This document shows, piece by piece, positions 33,995 through 43,071 of a stretch of DNA of 64,000 bases. Position numbers and translations under genes: made by a program. This DNA is from JBBQVS01 sp963792705 (GTDB taxonomy: Bacteria > Chloroflexota > Ktedonobacteria > Ktedonobacterales > Ktedonobacteraceae): positions 372,001-436,000 of the forward strand of contig CAWBXD010000011.1 of assembly GCA_963792705.1 (NCBI GenBank), read 5' to 3'. Below the pieces are notes generated by a model that saw only the letters and a program-made list of their open reading frames with translations, was not told where the DNA came from and did not search any database. Numbering within the stretch: the stretch's first letter is position 1; every line of letters begins with the position of its first letter.

Positions 33995-35029
33995 ATGACT
34001 CCAGCACCTTCACTTCGCATTGCAAAGCTCGTTTTACGCATATTTTTGCTAGCTGCAGGCTTGCTTGTGATTTCTGTTCTGGTGTGGCAAGGTGTTGTAG
34101 CATCTGGTGTACCAGACCCTACAGTGCCACACACCACGTCAAATGTTGCAGTCCTTGATACGGGAGTGTTGGTGTTTCGTGAAGGGCTAGAGTGCATCCT
34201 TGTTCTTTCTGCTGTCGTTGCAAGTATGATGGGATCAAACAAACAGTATCGTCGCCCTATCGCTATTGGCGTTGCGTTAGGCTTCGTAGCAACAGTGATT
34301 ACCTGGTTTATCGCCGTCGGAATTATAAGCGATCTCACACAAAATATCTCCGCCCTTTATGTGCAGGCAGGAACAGGGCTAGTTGCTATAATTGTGCTAC
34401 TTATCGTGATGAACTGGTTCTTCCACAAAATATATTGGACCGGTTGGATATCAATGCACAATCGTAAGAAGAAAGAACTCTTAAAGAGTGCAAACACCCC
34501 TGCGGCTTCCGCTGCAAAGGTGTTATGGGGATTAGCCCTACTTGGATTTGCCTCATTTTACCGCGAAGGGGTAGAGGTAGTTCTCTTTCTACAAAGTTTT
34601 CGATTGCGTATAGGAGGAACAGCCGTCCTTGAAGGCGTCATTGTAGGACTTATCTTCACGGGTCTCGTGGCTATTCTGAATTTTGTGGCGCACCGTCACC
34701 TGCCTTACAAGAAGATGCTGGTTGTGACAGGGGTTATGTTAGGTGCGGTATTGCTAATTATGGTTGGCGAACAGGCACAGGAAATGCAACTCGCTCATTG
34801 GCTTCCAACAACCCCTATTCCTCAGCTACAGTGGATTCCTTCGTGGATGGGTTTATGGTTCTCGGTCTTTCCAACGGTTGAGACGCTGGTCTCACAAGCA
34901 CTTGCGGCTCTACTCGTTATAGGTTCCTACGTTGCGGCGCGTTATCAAAAGGTGTCACTGCCGAAACAGCGTGGAGAGAAGTCTGCGCGAGTGGCTGAGG
35001 AAGCACCACGCGAAACGGTTGGAGTTTAG
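33995..35029 (+). CDS. FTR1-family iron permease
   Basis: The start is ATG 33995 (AGAGG 8 bases upstream), giving 344 residues. The integral membrane protein carries the two REGxE iron-translocation motifs: VFREGLECILVL (about 66) and FYREGVEVVLFLQS (about 190). About seven helices are present. FTR1 imports iron with a partner such as a ferroxidase or EfeO-like periplasmic protein; no partner is encoded beside it. The first helix (IFLLAAGLLVISVLVWQG) may be an extra anchor. The tail is basic. The promoter upstream is strong. Confidence 0.9.
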   Translation: MTPAPSLRIAKLVLRIFLLAAGLLVISVLVWQGVVASGVPDPTVPHTTSNVAVLDTGVLVFREGLECILVLSAVVASMMGSNKQYRRPIAIGVALGFVATVITWFIAVGIISDLTQNISALYVQAGTGLVAIIVLLIVMNWFFHKIYWTGWISMHNRKKKELLKSANTPAASAAKVLWGLALLGFASFYREGVEVVLFLQSFRLRIGGTAVLEGVIVGLIFTGLVAILNFVAHRHLPYKKMLVVTGVMLGAVLLIMVGEQAQEMQLAHWLPTTPIPQLQWIPSWMGLWFSVFPTVETLVSQALAALLVIGSYVAARYQKVSLPKQRGEKSARVAEEAPRETVGV

Positions 35030-35043
35030 TTTGAATGTACTAC

Positions 35044-35105
35044 TGTAACAGAGACGAAATCAGGGCTTCGCATATGTGCGAAGCCCTGATTTCGTCTCTG
35101 TTACA
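35044..35105. terminator. 29-base perfect hairpin after FTR1 gene
   Basis: Arms 35044-35072 and 35077-35105 are perfect inverted repeats with a TATG loop; the outer end is TGTAACAGAGACG. No T-run follows, so it may act as an RNA end-protecting or bidirectional termination structure. It is unrelated in sequence to the dispersed palindromes. Confidence 0.75.
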
Positions 35106-35226
35106 ACTCTCTATGCAAAAGGGATTGTTTTTGTTGCTAGGATAGCGTATGCTTTTGAAAGCATCCGTTGAGATGGACTCTTTTTGTAGAACAAATAGTG
35201 ATGGATCGAAAGAGAGGTACTGATAT

Positions 35227-35280
35227 ATGTTGGTCTCAACACTGAGTAACGCCGGAAACTGGAACGTTCAATCAGTGTGA
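35227..35280 (+). CDS. Putative 17-residue leader peptide for the MFS efflux gene
   Basis: ATG 35227 has AGAGAGG 9 bases upstream and the frame runs to TGA 35278-35280, encoding MLVSTLSNAGNWNVQSV. Most of it lies inside a hairpin, and it ends 160 bases before the MFS start. Short translated leaders that stall ribosomes under antibiotics and open the downstream ribosome site are known for macrolide- and chloramphenicol-resistance genes. This peptide has no known arrest motif, so the assignment rests on ribosome site and structure. Confidence 0.45.
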   Translation: MLVSTLSNAGNWNVQSV

Positions 35281-35435
35281 GCGAGTACTTCACTGTACTT
35301 GTTGACGGCCTTTGTACAAGGGTCGTCCTATTCCCTATGCCATCTTCTCCGCATTGATTCTGCATAACGCTTTCTATATTCCTGCGTTCCTCCTTCCCCT
35401 TTTTGTTTTTCGTCATATTCTACAGTTTCAAGGGG
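35239..35435 (+). promoter_or_regulatory. Candidate translational attenuator upstream of MFS gene
   Basis: Stem 1:2 is ACACTGA (35239-35245) with TCAGTGT (35272-35278), plus inner AACG/CGTT. The 3' arm can instead pair through CAGTG (35273-35277) with CACTG (35291-35295), making the two folds exclusive. AGTAC/GTACT (35284-35299) and GACG-CCTT/AAGG-CGTC (35304-35327) follow. CCCCTT (35396-35401) can cover the MFS ribosome site AAGGGG (35430-35435). Confidence 0.45.
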
Positions 35436-35440
35436 ATAAT

Positions 35441-36679
35441 ATGCGTAATTGCGGAGCTTCCTTTGTATATATGCTGCTGAGCGGCGTAACGTCACTTTCC
35501 TATTCGATGCTGCTTACGGTTGAACTTGTGTATCTAATCAAGGTTGTGGGCTTCAACCCCTTACAACTCGTGTTCATTGGCACCATTCGACAATCAGTAG
35601 GTTTTGTGTTTCAGTTACCAACAGGTATCCTGGCCGACATGTATAGTCGCCGTTGGGTAATTGTGCTTGGTCTACTGCTCATTGGATGTGGATACGTGAT
35701 AGAAGGCGAGGTCCCTGTGGTAACTATTGTGTTCGCGACACAAGTGCTGATTGGGCTTGGCGTTACACTCATGGACGGGGCAGATGCCGCTTGGATTTCT
35801 GACGAAATTGGAGCCGAGGCCGTTGGACCAATTTACCTACGTGCGGCGCGGATTGGCTCGTTAGCCTCGTTAATCGGTATTGCACTCGGTGCGGTACTTG
35901 TCAATGTAGGGATCAACCTCCCACTTGTTACAGGGGGCAGCATCTTCATTGCGTTGAGCGTTCTCCTAGCTTTTATAATGCCAGAACATCACTTCATACC
36001 CGCACCACGTGAGAGTCGCAACAACTTTCAACAAGCGCGATACACACTCGCCGTTGGGGTACGTTTGATACGTCTACGACCTGTGTTGGTCGCTATTCTA
36101 GGAGTCGCGGTCTTCTCTGGTGTATTCAGTGCTGGCTTCGACCAACTTTGGAATTACTACTTACTACACTCATTCACCTTTCCTGCGTTGGGTGGACTCA
36201 CATCCGTCACATGGTTTAGCATCATCGAGGTCTGTATTGTGATAACAAGTTTCTGCGGTATCTCGATTGTTGAGCGGTTCGTGAATACAGCCAACCGACG
36301 AGCAGTAGTTATCACTCAGCTCACTATAAACGGGATAGCAGTAGTGAGCATTTTCGGATTTGCACTGGCAGGACAATTTTTCCTTGCACTATTCGCATTC
36401 TTTCTGTTTACTACAGCTAGAGGAGCAAGCCCGTCGTTAGAGCAGATTTGGATGAATCAGAACCTTGATTCTAGTGTTCGTGCAACACTGTTTTCTTTAC
36501 GAGGGCAGGTAAGTGCTATTGCCCAGATCATTGGCGGTCCCTTGCTGGGATTGATTGCTACTGATGTTAGTTCGCGCACCGCAATGATTATAGCAGGAAG
36601 TGTGCTTGCGCCAACATTACTGCTCTACGCTCATACCCTACATATTGGTAAACCAGCAACGATCTCTGACGAGGTGTAA
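35441..36679 (+). CDS. MFS efflux transporter, drug-resistance type
   Basis: The start is ATG 35441 with AAGGGG 5 bases upstream, giving 412 residues; the frame is open to 35312, but that part is the leader RNA. There are about 12 helices, with motif A-like GILADMYSRRWV after helix 2, FQLPTGILAD, and the proton-motive motif region GLGVTLMDGADAAWISDE. The layout (NxxQLVFIGTxRQ, LPTGILADxYSRR) is that of proton-driven macrolide/multidrug exporters. The attenuator-like leader fits an inducible drug pump. A heterodimeric ABC exporter follows on the same strand. Confidence 0.85.
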   Translation: MRNCGASFVYMLLSGVTSLSYSMLLTVELVYLIKVVGFNPLQLVFIGTIRQSVGFVFQLPTGILADMYSRRWVIVLGLLLIGCGYVIEGEVPVVTIVFATQVLIGLGVTLMDGADAAWISDEIGAEAVGPIYLRAARIGSLASLIGIALGAVLVNVGINLPLVTGGSIFIALSVLLAFIMPEHHFIPAPRESRNNFQQARYTLAVGVRLIRLRPVLVAILGVAVFSGVFSAGFDQLWNYYLLHSFTFPALGGLTSVTWFSIIEVCIVITSFCGISIVERFVNTANRRAVVITQLTINGIAVVSIFGFALAGQFFLALFAFFLFTTARGASPSLEQIWMNQNLDSSVRATLFSLRGQVSAIAQIIGGPLLGLIATDVSSRTAMIIAGSVLAPTLLLYAHTLHIGKPATISDEV

Positions 36680-36822
36680 CGTATTTGCACGGGTTTGATG
36701 TATCATATTCTTGTTCGTCGTTACAAGTGCAATGAGAGTACAATACATCAAGCTCAAATATTTCGTGATTTCGTTGATAGTAATTTGGCGGTCTTGGGAT
36801 ATGTTTTTGAGAGGAACCATTT

Positions 36823-38577
36823 ATGCCTTCTTCATCTATTAACGTGCAAGGATATCGTGGACTCCTGACAAGGTATCTCAAACCACAGTGGTTACGCGTT
36901 CTTGCATTGGTTATACTTTTGCTTGGCAATATTAGCTTGCAGCTTGCCAACCCACAGATTATTCAGATGTTTATTGACAGTGCTACGGCGCATGCGACTT
37001 TACGGTTCCTGCTTTATCTTGCCTTAGCTTTTCTTGGAGTAGCTATTGCAGGTCAAATTGTCGCTACCATTGAAACGTATGTAGCAGAAAATGTTGGTTT
37101 GACAGCTACAAACAAGCTACGTTCCGACCTGACACTCCATTGTTTGCGACTAGACCCATCGTTTCACACCGCACATACACCAGGGGAGTTGATTGAGCGT
37201 GTCGATGGCGATGTTGGGAAGCTAGGAAATTTCTTTTCGCGTTTCATCGTTGCCTTGCTGGGCAATGCTTTGCTGCTCGTTGGTGTGCTTATTATGCTTT
37301 TTCGTATTGATTGGCGTGTTGGAGGGACGCTCACACTCTTTGTTGTAATTGCGCTTATCATTGTCAACCGTCTACGTAATATCGGTGTACCGTTTCTGAC
37401 GAAAGCAATGCAAGCACAAGCTGATCTCTTTGGCTTCCTTGAGGAGCGTTTTGCAGGGACAGAAGACATTCGCTCTAGTGGTGCTAGCGCGTATGCAACA
37501 AGAGGACTACAGCAGCATTCGCGTTCTGTCTTAAATAAAAATGTTCGTGCAGCACTTGTAAGCCTGACAGCGTGGACGACGACAATCTTTCTTTTTTCGG
37601 TTGGCACAGCAGTTGCGTTAGCATTAGGTGTTTACCTTTTTAGGGCTGGTACAATCAGTATCGGCACCGTGTATTTAATCTTTGGCTATACGACGTTGCT
37701 TAATCGTCCGGTAGATCAGATTGTGCGCCAGGTTGAGGACCTGCAAAAAGCCTCTGCCAGTATTGGACGCATTCGTACTCTGTTTGATGTCACAAGCACG
37801 ATTCAAGATGGCGACGGTACGACGATACCATCGGGTCCTCTTGCAGTAAATGTGCAGGATATCTCATTTAGCTACAGTCAGGATGTGCCAGTTCTCAAAC
37901 ACATCTCGTTCTCACTCAAAGGTGGCGAGGTGCTAGGCTTATTGGGACGTACAGGCAGTGGTAAAACAACACTTACCAAACTTCTTGTCCGACTCTACGA
38001 TCCAACACAGGGCATTATTCAATTGAACGGCATAGACCTGACAACGATGCACTTAAACGATCTGCGTCGCCATGTCGGTGTTGTCACGCAAGATATTCAG
38101 TTATTCCACGCAACTGTACGCGACAACTTGACCTTTTTCGATACCAGCACTCCTGATGAACAGATCGTACAGGTCCTTAAAGAACTGGGGTTAGGGAACT
38201 GGTATAATACACTTCCACAGGGACTGGACACAAAACTAGCTCCAGGGGGAAGCGGACTTTCGGCAGGTGAGGCTCAGCTATTAGCCTTCGCGCGTGTGTT
38301 TCTGAAAGACCCTGGATTAGTTATTCTTGATGAGGCTTCTTCACGTCTCGATCCGGCAACAGAGCATCAGCTTGAAAAAGTGATTGATCGTCTCCTGGAA
38401 GGACGAACCTGTATCATTATTGCCCACAGACTTACTACAATTAGAAGAGTTGATACCGTCATGATTTTGCAAGATGGCGAAAGCCATGAATATGGTAAAC
38501 GCGAAGTCTTGGCACAAAATGAACAGTCACGTTTCTCTCATCTGCTCCGTACAGGGTTAGAGGAGGTACTACGATGA
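36823..38577 (+). CDS. ABC exporter half-transporter 1 (consensus ATPase)
   Basis: The 584-residue protein has six N-terminal helices (about 20-305) and an ATPase domain (about 345-575): Walker A GRTGSGKTT, signature LSAGE in place of LSGGQ, Walker B VILDEASS with catalytic Glu, D-loop SRLD and switch His in IIIAHRL. GAGAGG precedes ATG 36823. It overlaps the next gene by 4 bases (ATGA), so the pair forms a heterodimer. The exported substrate is unknown. Confidence 0.9.
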   Translation: MPSSSINVQGYRGLLTRYLKPQWLRVLALVILLLGNISLQLANPQIIQMFIDSATAHATLRFLLYLALAFLGVAIAGQIVATIETYVAENVGLTATNKLRSDLTLHCLRLDPSFHTAHTPGELIERVDGDVGKLGNFFSRFIVALLGNALLLVGVLIMLFRIDWRVGGTLTLFVVIALIIVNRLRNIGVPFLTKAMQAQADLFGFLEERFAGTEDIRSSGASAYATRGLQQHSRSVLNKNVRAALVSLTAWTTTIFLFSVGTAVALALGVYLFRAGTISIGTVYLIFGYTTLLNRPVDQIVRQVEDLQKASASIGRIRTLFDVTSTIQDGDGTTIPSGPLAVNVQDISFSYSQDVPVLKHISFSLKGGEVLGLLGRTGSGKTTLTKLLVRLYDPTQGIIQLNGIDLTTMHLNDLRRHVGVVTQDIQLFHATVRDNLTFFDTSTPDEQIVQVLKELGLGNWYNTLPQGLDTKLAPGGSGLSAGEAQLLAFARVFLKDPGLVILDEASSRLDPATEHQLEKVIDRLLEGRTCIIIAHRLTTIRRVDTVMILQDGESHEYGKREVLAQNEQSRFSHLLRTGLEEVLR

Positions 38578-40346
38578 GTACCATGTCAGATATCTGGAAA
38601 TTAGCACGCTACCGTTCGGTTCCACTTATACTCAACGGGCTAGGTACGGGCGGTGTTTTCTACCTGTTTCCTTTAGTACCAGGGCTGATCGTACAGCAAA
38701 TATTCAATAATCTCACTGACAACACGCCTGTTACCTTTGGCATCTGGGGACTACTCGCGCTTCTAGTTGGAGTAACCATAACACGTATTATTACACTTTT
38801 TGTTAGTGTTGGTGCTGAAGTAACATTGGGCCAAACCTCTTCAGCAGTCCTGCGCCAAAACATTTTCATACGTATCCTGCAACGTCCGGGAGCAAACGCT
38901 TTACCGTCGTCCTCTGGTGAGGCGATCAGCCGTTTGCGTGACGATGTTGATGAAGTCACAACATTCGTCTGCTGGCTCTTTGATCCTATTGGTCAAGCCA
39001 TCGGGACGCTTGTCGCACTGATTATTCTAATTCACATTTCGCCACTTATCACAGTCGTAGTGTTTGTGCCTCTGCTTGCGGTGCTAGTGATCTTTAATTT
39101 TGTGAGTAGACGTATTGAGCGGTATCGCAAGGCCAACCAGGAGTCGATAGCCGAGGTCACAGGTTTGCTTGGCGAGATGTTTGGCGCAGTCAACGCGGTA
39201 AAACTTGCTGGTGCAGAACAGTTGGTAGTCGAGCATTTTCAAGGTATCAATGAGGCGAGGCGTAAGGCTACGTTACGAGACAAGTTGCTTACGCAGATAC
39301 TCGACTCGGTCTCGAACAATGCTGCTGACGTGGGAACGGGATTATTGCTATTGATAGCAGCGCAAGCGATGCAAGCGAAGAGTTTCAGCGTAGGTGACTT
39401 TGCCCTATTTGTCTCATACATGGGTTGGCTTACGCAAGTCACAACTATGTCAGGAAGTGTGATTAGACGCTACCGACAACTTGGTGTTTCAATGAAACGC
39501 TTACTTGAATTATTGCAAGGAGCATCGCCCGAAACGCTCGTGCAACATAGTCCAACCTATCTCCGTGGTGAAGCACCCGCATTACCATATATCGCTAAAA
39601 CGGCAAGCCATCATCTGCATATGTTAGAGGTGGAGGCATTAAGTTATTCTTATCCTCACTCTGAGCATGGCATTGAGAACGTTTCTTTCTCTCTACCGCG
39701 TGGTGGCTTTACCGTCATCACAGGTAGAATTGGTGCGGGCAAAACGACATTGTTACGTGTCTTGCTTGGACTACTATCTAAAGATGAAGGTACGATTCGT
39801 TGGAATGGTGAAATTGTAACTGATCCTGCTTCATTTTTTGTACCACCACATAGCGCGTATACACCACAGGTACCACGCTTGTTCAGTCAAAGCCTGAAAG
39901 AGAATATTCTGCTCGGCATACCAGAGGAGAGCGTGGACCTACGGCAAGTGCTGAAAACAGCAGTCCTTGAGCATGATTTGACAGAACTTGAGCGAAATCT
40001 GGAAACGCTGGTGGGTCCGCGTGGCGTCAAACTTTCTGGTGGGCAGGTACAACGCACGGCAGCGGCACGCATGTTTGTACGTGATGCAGAATTACTGGTG
40101 GTGGACGATCTTTCAAGTGCGCTCGATGTGGAGACCGAACGTATGCTTTGGGAACGTATTCCACAAGATGCTACGTGTCTCGCAGTCTCACATCGCCGCC
40201 CTGCATTACGTCGAGCAGACCATATTATTGTGCTCAAACATGGCAGGATCGAGGCACAAGGGACATTAGAAGACTTGCTAGCAACCTGTGAAGAGATGCA
40301 ACACTTGTGGTCCGGTGAACTAAAAGCTGACGAAGAAACTACTTGA
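38574..40346 (+). CDS. ABC exporter half-transporter 2 (degenerate site)
   Basis: The 590-residue partner has six helices then an ATPase domain with Walker A GRIGAGKTT, consensus signature LSGGQVQRTAAARMF and switch His in LAVSHRR. Its Walker B reads LLVVDDLSSALD, with Asp in place of the catalytic Glu. In heterodimeric exporters of the BmrCD/TM287-288 kind, one of the two ATP sites is degenerate. Here half 1 keeps the catalytic Glu but has the LSAGE signature, while half 2 has the Asp and the good LSGGQ. This pattern predicts one active and one inactive site. Confidence 0.9.
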   Translation: MSTMSDIWKLARYRSVPLILNGLGTGGVFYLFPLVPGLIVQQIFNNLTDNTPVTFGIWGLLALLVGVTITRIITLFVSVGAEVTLGQTSSAVLRQNIFIRILQRPGANALPSSSGEAISRLRDDVDEVTTFVCWLFDPIGQAIGTLVALIILIHISPLITVVVFVPLLAVLVIFNFVSRRIERYRKANQESIAEVTGLLGEMFGAVNAVKLAGAEQLVVEHFQGINEARRKATLRDKLLTQILDSVSNNAADVGTGLLLLIAAQAMQAKSFSVGDFALFVSYMGWLTQVTTMSGSVIRRYRQLGVSMKRLLELLQGASPETLVQHSPTYLRGEAPALPYIAKTASHHLHMLEVEALSYSYPHSEHGIENVSFSLPRGGFTVITGRIGAGKTTLLRVLLGLLSKDEGTIRWNGEIVTDPASFFVPPHSAYTPQVPRLFSQSLKENILLGIPEESVDLRQVLKTAVLEHDLTELERNLETLVGPRGVKLSGGQVQRTAAARMFVRDAELLVVDDLSSALDVETERMLWERIPQDATCLAVSHRRPALRRADHIIVLKHGRIEAQGTLEDLLATCEEMQHLWSGELKADEETT

Positions 40347-40374
40347 GAGGTGGGAACACAATGAATACATCGTT

Positions 40375-40445
40375 TGTAGGGACCGATTGATCGCGTCCTC
40401 GTTGGCGGTTGATTGCCGAGAGGACGCGATCAATCGGTCCCTACA
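40375..40445. repeat. Palindromic repeat, GTAGGGACC family, perfect copy
   Basis: Perfect 26-base arms 40375-40400 (TGTAGGGACCGATTGATCGC...) and 40420-40445 lie around a 19-base loop, 28 bases after the ABC stop. It is the cleanest member of the family. Confidence 0.9.
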
Positions 40446-40488
40446 GATATCCATCCTCTTGTGTTAAACGGGATCATTGTGTTTCCAC

Positions 40489-40830
40489 TTATGAGGTAAT
40501 TTCCATTTCAGGAGTTTGAATTGTCCATAGTGGCTCATAATTCGCAATGCGGTCAAATTGCGCTCCAGCTTGCTCTAAAATAGGACGTTGGGCAAGCATG
40601 GGAGCTAGCGTGTCCATCTGCTTCGCTGCATCAAGATCGGTCCAGATGCTCACATTAACGACCGTGTTCGTGATTGGATCGACGGAGACGTGGTAATAGA
40701 GAAGGCCACGCAGTTGCTTGATTGCAGGAACCAATGGTTCGGCTGCCGCCTCGATAAGCTGACGAACGTTGTCGTACTGCTCGGAAGTGAAGTGTCCCCT
40801 GGAGATGCGTACAATTGGATATGCTACCAT
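40489..40830 (-). CDS. Dimeric alpha-beta-barrel (ABM-like) small protein
   Basis: The start MVAYPIVRISRG at 40830 (AGGAGA upstream) gives 113 residues. The pattern ISRGHFTSEQYD, LRGLLYYHVSVDP, VNVSIWTDLDAAKQMDTL is that of antibiotic-biosynthesis-monooxygenase-like or stress-responsive ferredoxin-like barrels. No catalytic residue can be named. It is a single gene next to the palindromic repeat. Confidence 0.7.
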   Translation of the reverse strand: MVAYPIVRISRGHFTSEQYDNVRQLIEAAAEPLVPAIKQLRGLLYYHVSVDPITNTVVNVSIWTDLDAAKQMDTLAPMLAQRPILEQAGAQFDRIANYEPLWTIQTPEMEITS

Positions 40831-40992
40831 GATGTGTTCTCCTGTTTGGAACTTCAAGGCGCATACCTTACGCCTTACTTATTAAATATACACTACGGTA
40901 GTGTGGTTTGCTTGCATAATAGAGGAGTTATACGTTGTATTATGTAATATGGAACTGAAGTCGAAAATTTAAAGGAATGAAACAATAAAAAT

Positions 40993-42012
40993 ATGCAAAG
41001 ACGCCTAATTGGAAATATTACAAAACTCGCGTTAGGAGCTATGACACTTGCTGTTGGAAGCACTATTACAGCAAAAGTGGCGGATCACACATTTCTCAAT
41101 GAAGTAGAAGCTCTTCCACCCTCTCAGAGCACTGATTATGATACAGCAATGTCACAAATCGCTCAGGTACAAACATTTGAGAAGGTACTTCCACTACAAG
41201 ACATCTGTCATACAACGGTGCTCACACATGGACATAAGGTTGAGCAAGTGATTATTTTGATGCACGGCATGACCAGTTGTCCGCGTCAATTTATGGAATT
41301 TGGTACTCTTCTTTTTGAGCAGGGCTACAATGTACTTATGCCGCGTATGCCATATAACGGGTATACAGATTTAGACACAACTGATCTCAAGCACATCACA
41401 ATGAAGGATTTGCGAGATTGTTGTACGACGATGGTAGATATAGCGCATGGTCTGGGTGAACATATTACCTATGCAGGTATTTCAGTTGGAGGAACAATGG
41501 CTGCATGGGTGACTCAGTATCGCGCTGATGTCGATAGAACAATTCTTATGGCACCGGCCTTCACCATTGATCGGCACCTTGGTGTCAACCTAAGCAAACT
41601 TGTCATGTACCTGCTCTACTTGCTACCAAACCTGATGACACAGAACTTCCGACATGCTCCCGGTTCCTCTTTTGGGTATCGCGGCTTCGCTACTCGTGGC
41701 CTTGGTGTAATGATGCGTATGGGGTTCTCCATCTACGAAGCAGCTCGCAAGGGGAAACCAGCCGTGCAATCGGTTCTTATTGTAAGCAATGCAGCCGACC
41801 CCTCAATGAATAATGGGATTATACGCAACTTGGTACATCGGTGGCAAAGAAACGGATTGAAATATTGCGAGATGTATGAATTTGACGCGAGCCATCACCT
41901 GCCTCACGATATCATCGGCACACAAAATCCACACCAACAGGTAGCGTTCGTCTACCCTATCTTGCTCGATCTCATCACACGGAAACAGAATGTGGAGAAC
42001 GAGGCTCAGTAG
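40993..42012 (+). CDS. Alpha/beta hydrolase, probably exported or membrane-tethered
   Basis: The 339-residue protein has an N-terminal hydrophobic stretch (KLALGAMTLAVGSTITAKVA) that could be a signal or anchor. The hydrolase fold shows the oxyanion motif LMHGMTS (89-95) and nucleophile elbow GISVGG with Ser164; SNAADPSMNN supplies the acid and DASHHLPHD the catalytic His. It resembles serine-aminopeptidase/monoglyceride-lipase-type enzymes. The ribosome site is poor (AAGGA about 16 bases upstream). The substrate is unknown. Confidence 0.82.
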   Translation: MQRRLIGNITKLALGAMTLAVGSTITAKVADHTFLNEVEALPPSQSTDYDTAMSQIAQVQTFEKVLPLQDICHTTVLTHGHKVEQVIILMHGMTSCPRQFMEFGTLLFEQGYNVLMPRMPYNGYTDLDTTDLKHITMKDLRDCCTTMVDIAHGLGEHITYAGISVGGTMAAWVTQYRADVDRTILMAPAFTIDRHLGVNLSKLVMYLLYLLPNLMTQNFRHAPGSSFGYRGFATRGLGVMMRMGFSIYEAARKGKPAVQSVLIVSNAADPSMNNGIIRNLVHRWQRNGLKYCEMYEFDASHHLPHDIIGTQNPHQQVAFVYPILLDLITRKQNVENEAQ

Positions 42013-42084
42013 TACTCGGCTGGATTTCGTTTGGTAGCAAAGATGCGTAGTGCCTCCCTGCTACCAACAAAACAATTTTTCTTA

Positions 42085-42981
42085 CTACTTGCTGCTTCGG
42101 TCTATCGCGTCATACTCTTCTTGCGTGAGTTTCAGGGTTGCGCCCTGCGCGTTCTCTTCAAGGTGCTTGACCGATGAGGTACCAGGGATTGGGAGCATTG
42201 TACTAGAACGATGTAGGAGCCATGCGAGCGCAATCTGGCTAGGTTGCGCGTTATGCTCTTTAGCGATCTGGTCGAGCGGCCCACCCTGACGTGCAAGCTC
42301 TCCAGTTGAGAGAGGATTCCAGGGGATAAAGCCGATGCCTTGACGCGCACAAATGTCAATCATCTCTTCAGATTGTTGCTCCGTCATATGCTCAGACTCA
42401 CGTTTTGACAGGTTGTAGTGATTCTGGATAGTGACGATGGGAACAATTTTTTGCGCCTGTGCAAGTTGCTCAGTGGTAACGTTGGAAAGTCCGACATGAC
42501 GAATCTTGCCTTCGGCCTTCATCTTCGCAACCTCACCTACTGAATCCTCAAATGGCACTTTAGGGTCTGGTCGATGAAATTGATAGATGTCGATGGTGTC
42601 GAGGCGCAAACGTTTTAGACTCGCCTCCAATGCCTCACGCAGGTGTTTGGGACTGCCATCTTGCGGCCATTGACCCGGACCAGTACGCAAAAGTCCACCT
42701 TTCGTCGCAATTACGAGACCCTTTGGATAAGGATACAACGCTTCCGCAATAAGCTCTTCGCTAACCTCTGGCCCATATGAGTCGGCGGTGTCGATCAGGT
42801 TAATGCCTAATTCGAGGGCACGATGAAGAACGGCGATAGCCTCTTGCTTGTTAGCAGGAGGTCCCCAGATGCCATCGCCTGTGATACGCATGGCACCGAA
42901 GCCGAGACGATAAACATTTATATCTCCACCAAGTGTCAGCATTCCACTTGCTTCTGCTGGTCGTTGTGTTGTGTCTTGCAT
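42085..42981 (-). CDS. Aldo/keto reductase family oxidoreductase
   Basis: The 298-residue TIM-barrel NADPH enzyme has the tetrad Asp and Tyr in LIDTADSYGPEVSE, Lys in LVIATKGG and His in IYQFHRPDP. Further motifs are IRHVGLSNVT, IPWNPLSTGELA and the cofactor-binding IPGTSSVKHLEENA. It is most like the YdhF/PdxI branch that reduces small carbonyl compounds. ATG 42981 follows AAGGA. It is monocistronic. Confidence 0.92.
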   Translation of the reverse strand: MQDTTQRPAEASGMLTLGGDINVYRLGFGAMRITGDGIWGPPANKQEAIAVLHRALELGINLIDTADSYGPEVSEELIAEALYPYPKGLVIATKGGLLRTGPGQWPQDGSPKHLREALEASLKRLRLDTIDIYQFHRPDPKVPFEDSVGEVAKMKAEGKIRHVGLSNVTTEQLAQAQKIVPIVTIQNHYNLSKRESEHMTEQQSEEMIDICARQGIGFIPWNPLSTGELARQGGPLDQIAKEHNAQPSQIALAWLLHRSSTMLPIPGTSSVKHLEENAQGATLKLTQEEYDAIDRSSK

Positions 42982-43071
42982 AGTTTTTCCTTCTTTCGCT
43001 ATTCTTATGTTGCTTATTAACTATACATAAGTACACGATGAGAAGGCGTTGTAAGTGACTTTATATAAAGG

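Noticed and set aside
35106..35226. T-box riboswitch upstream of the MFS gene
   Set aside because: AGAGAGG is present, but there is no T-box sequence or Stem I pattern; it works better as a leader ribosome site.
35312..35440. N-terminal extension of the MFS protein
   Set aside because: The part before 35441 includes the leader RNA hairpins and lacks a ribosome site; the 35441 start has AAGGGG and fits the family.
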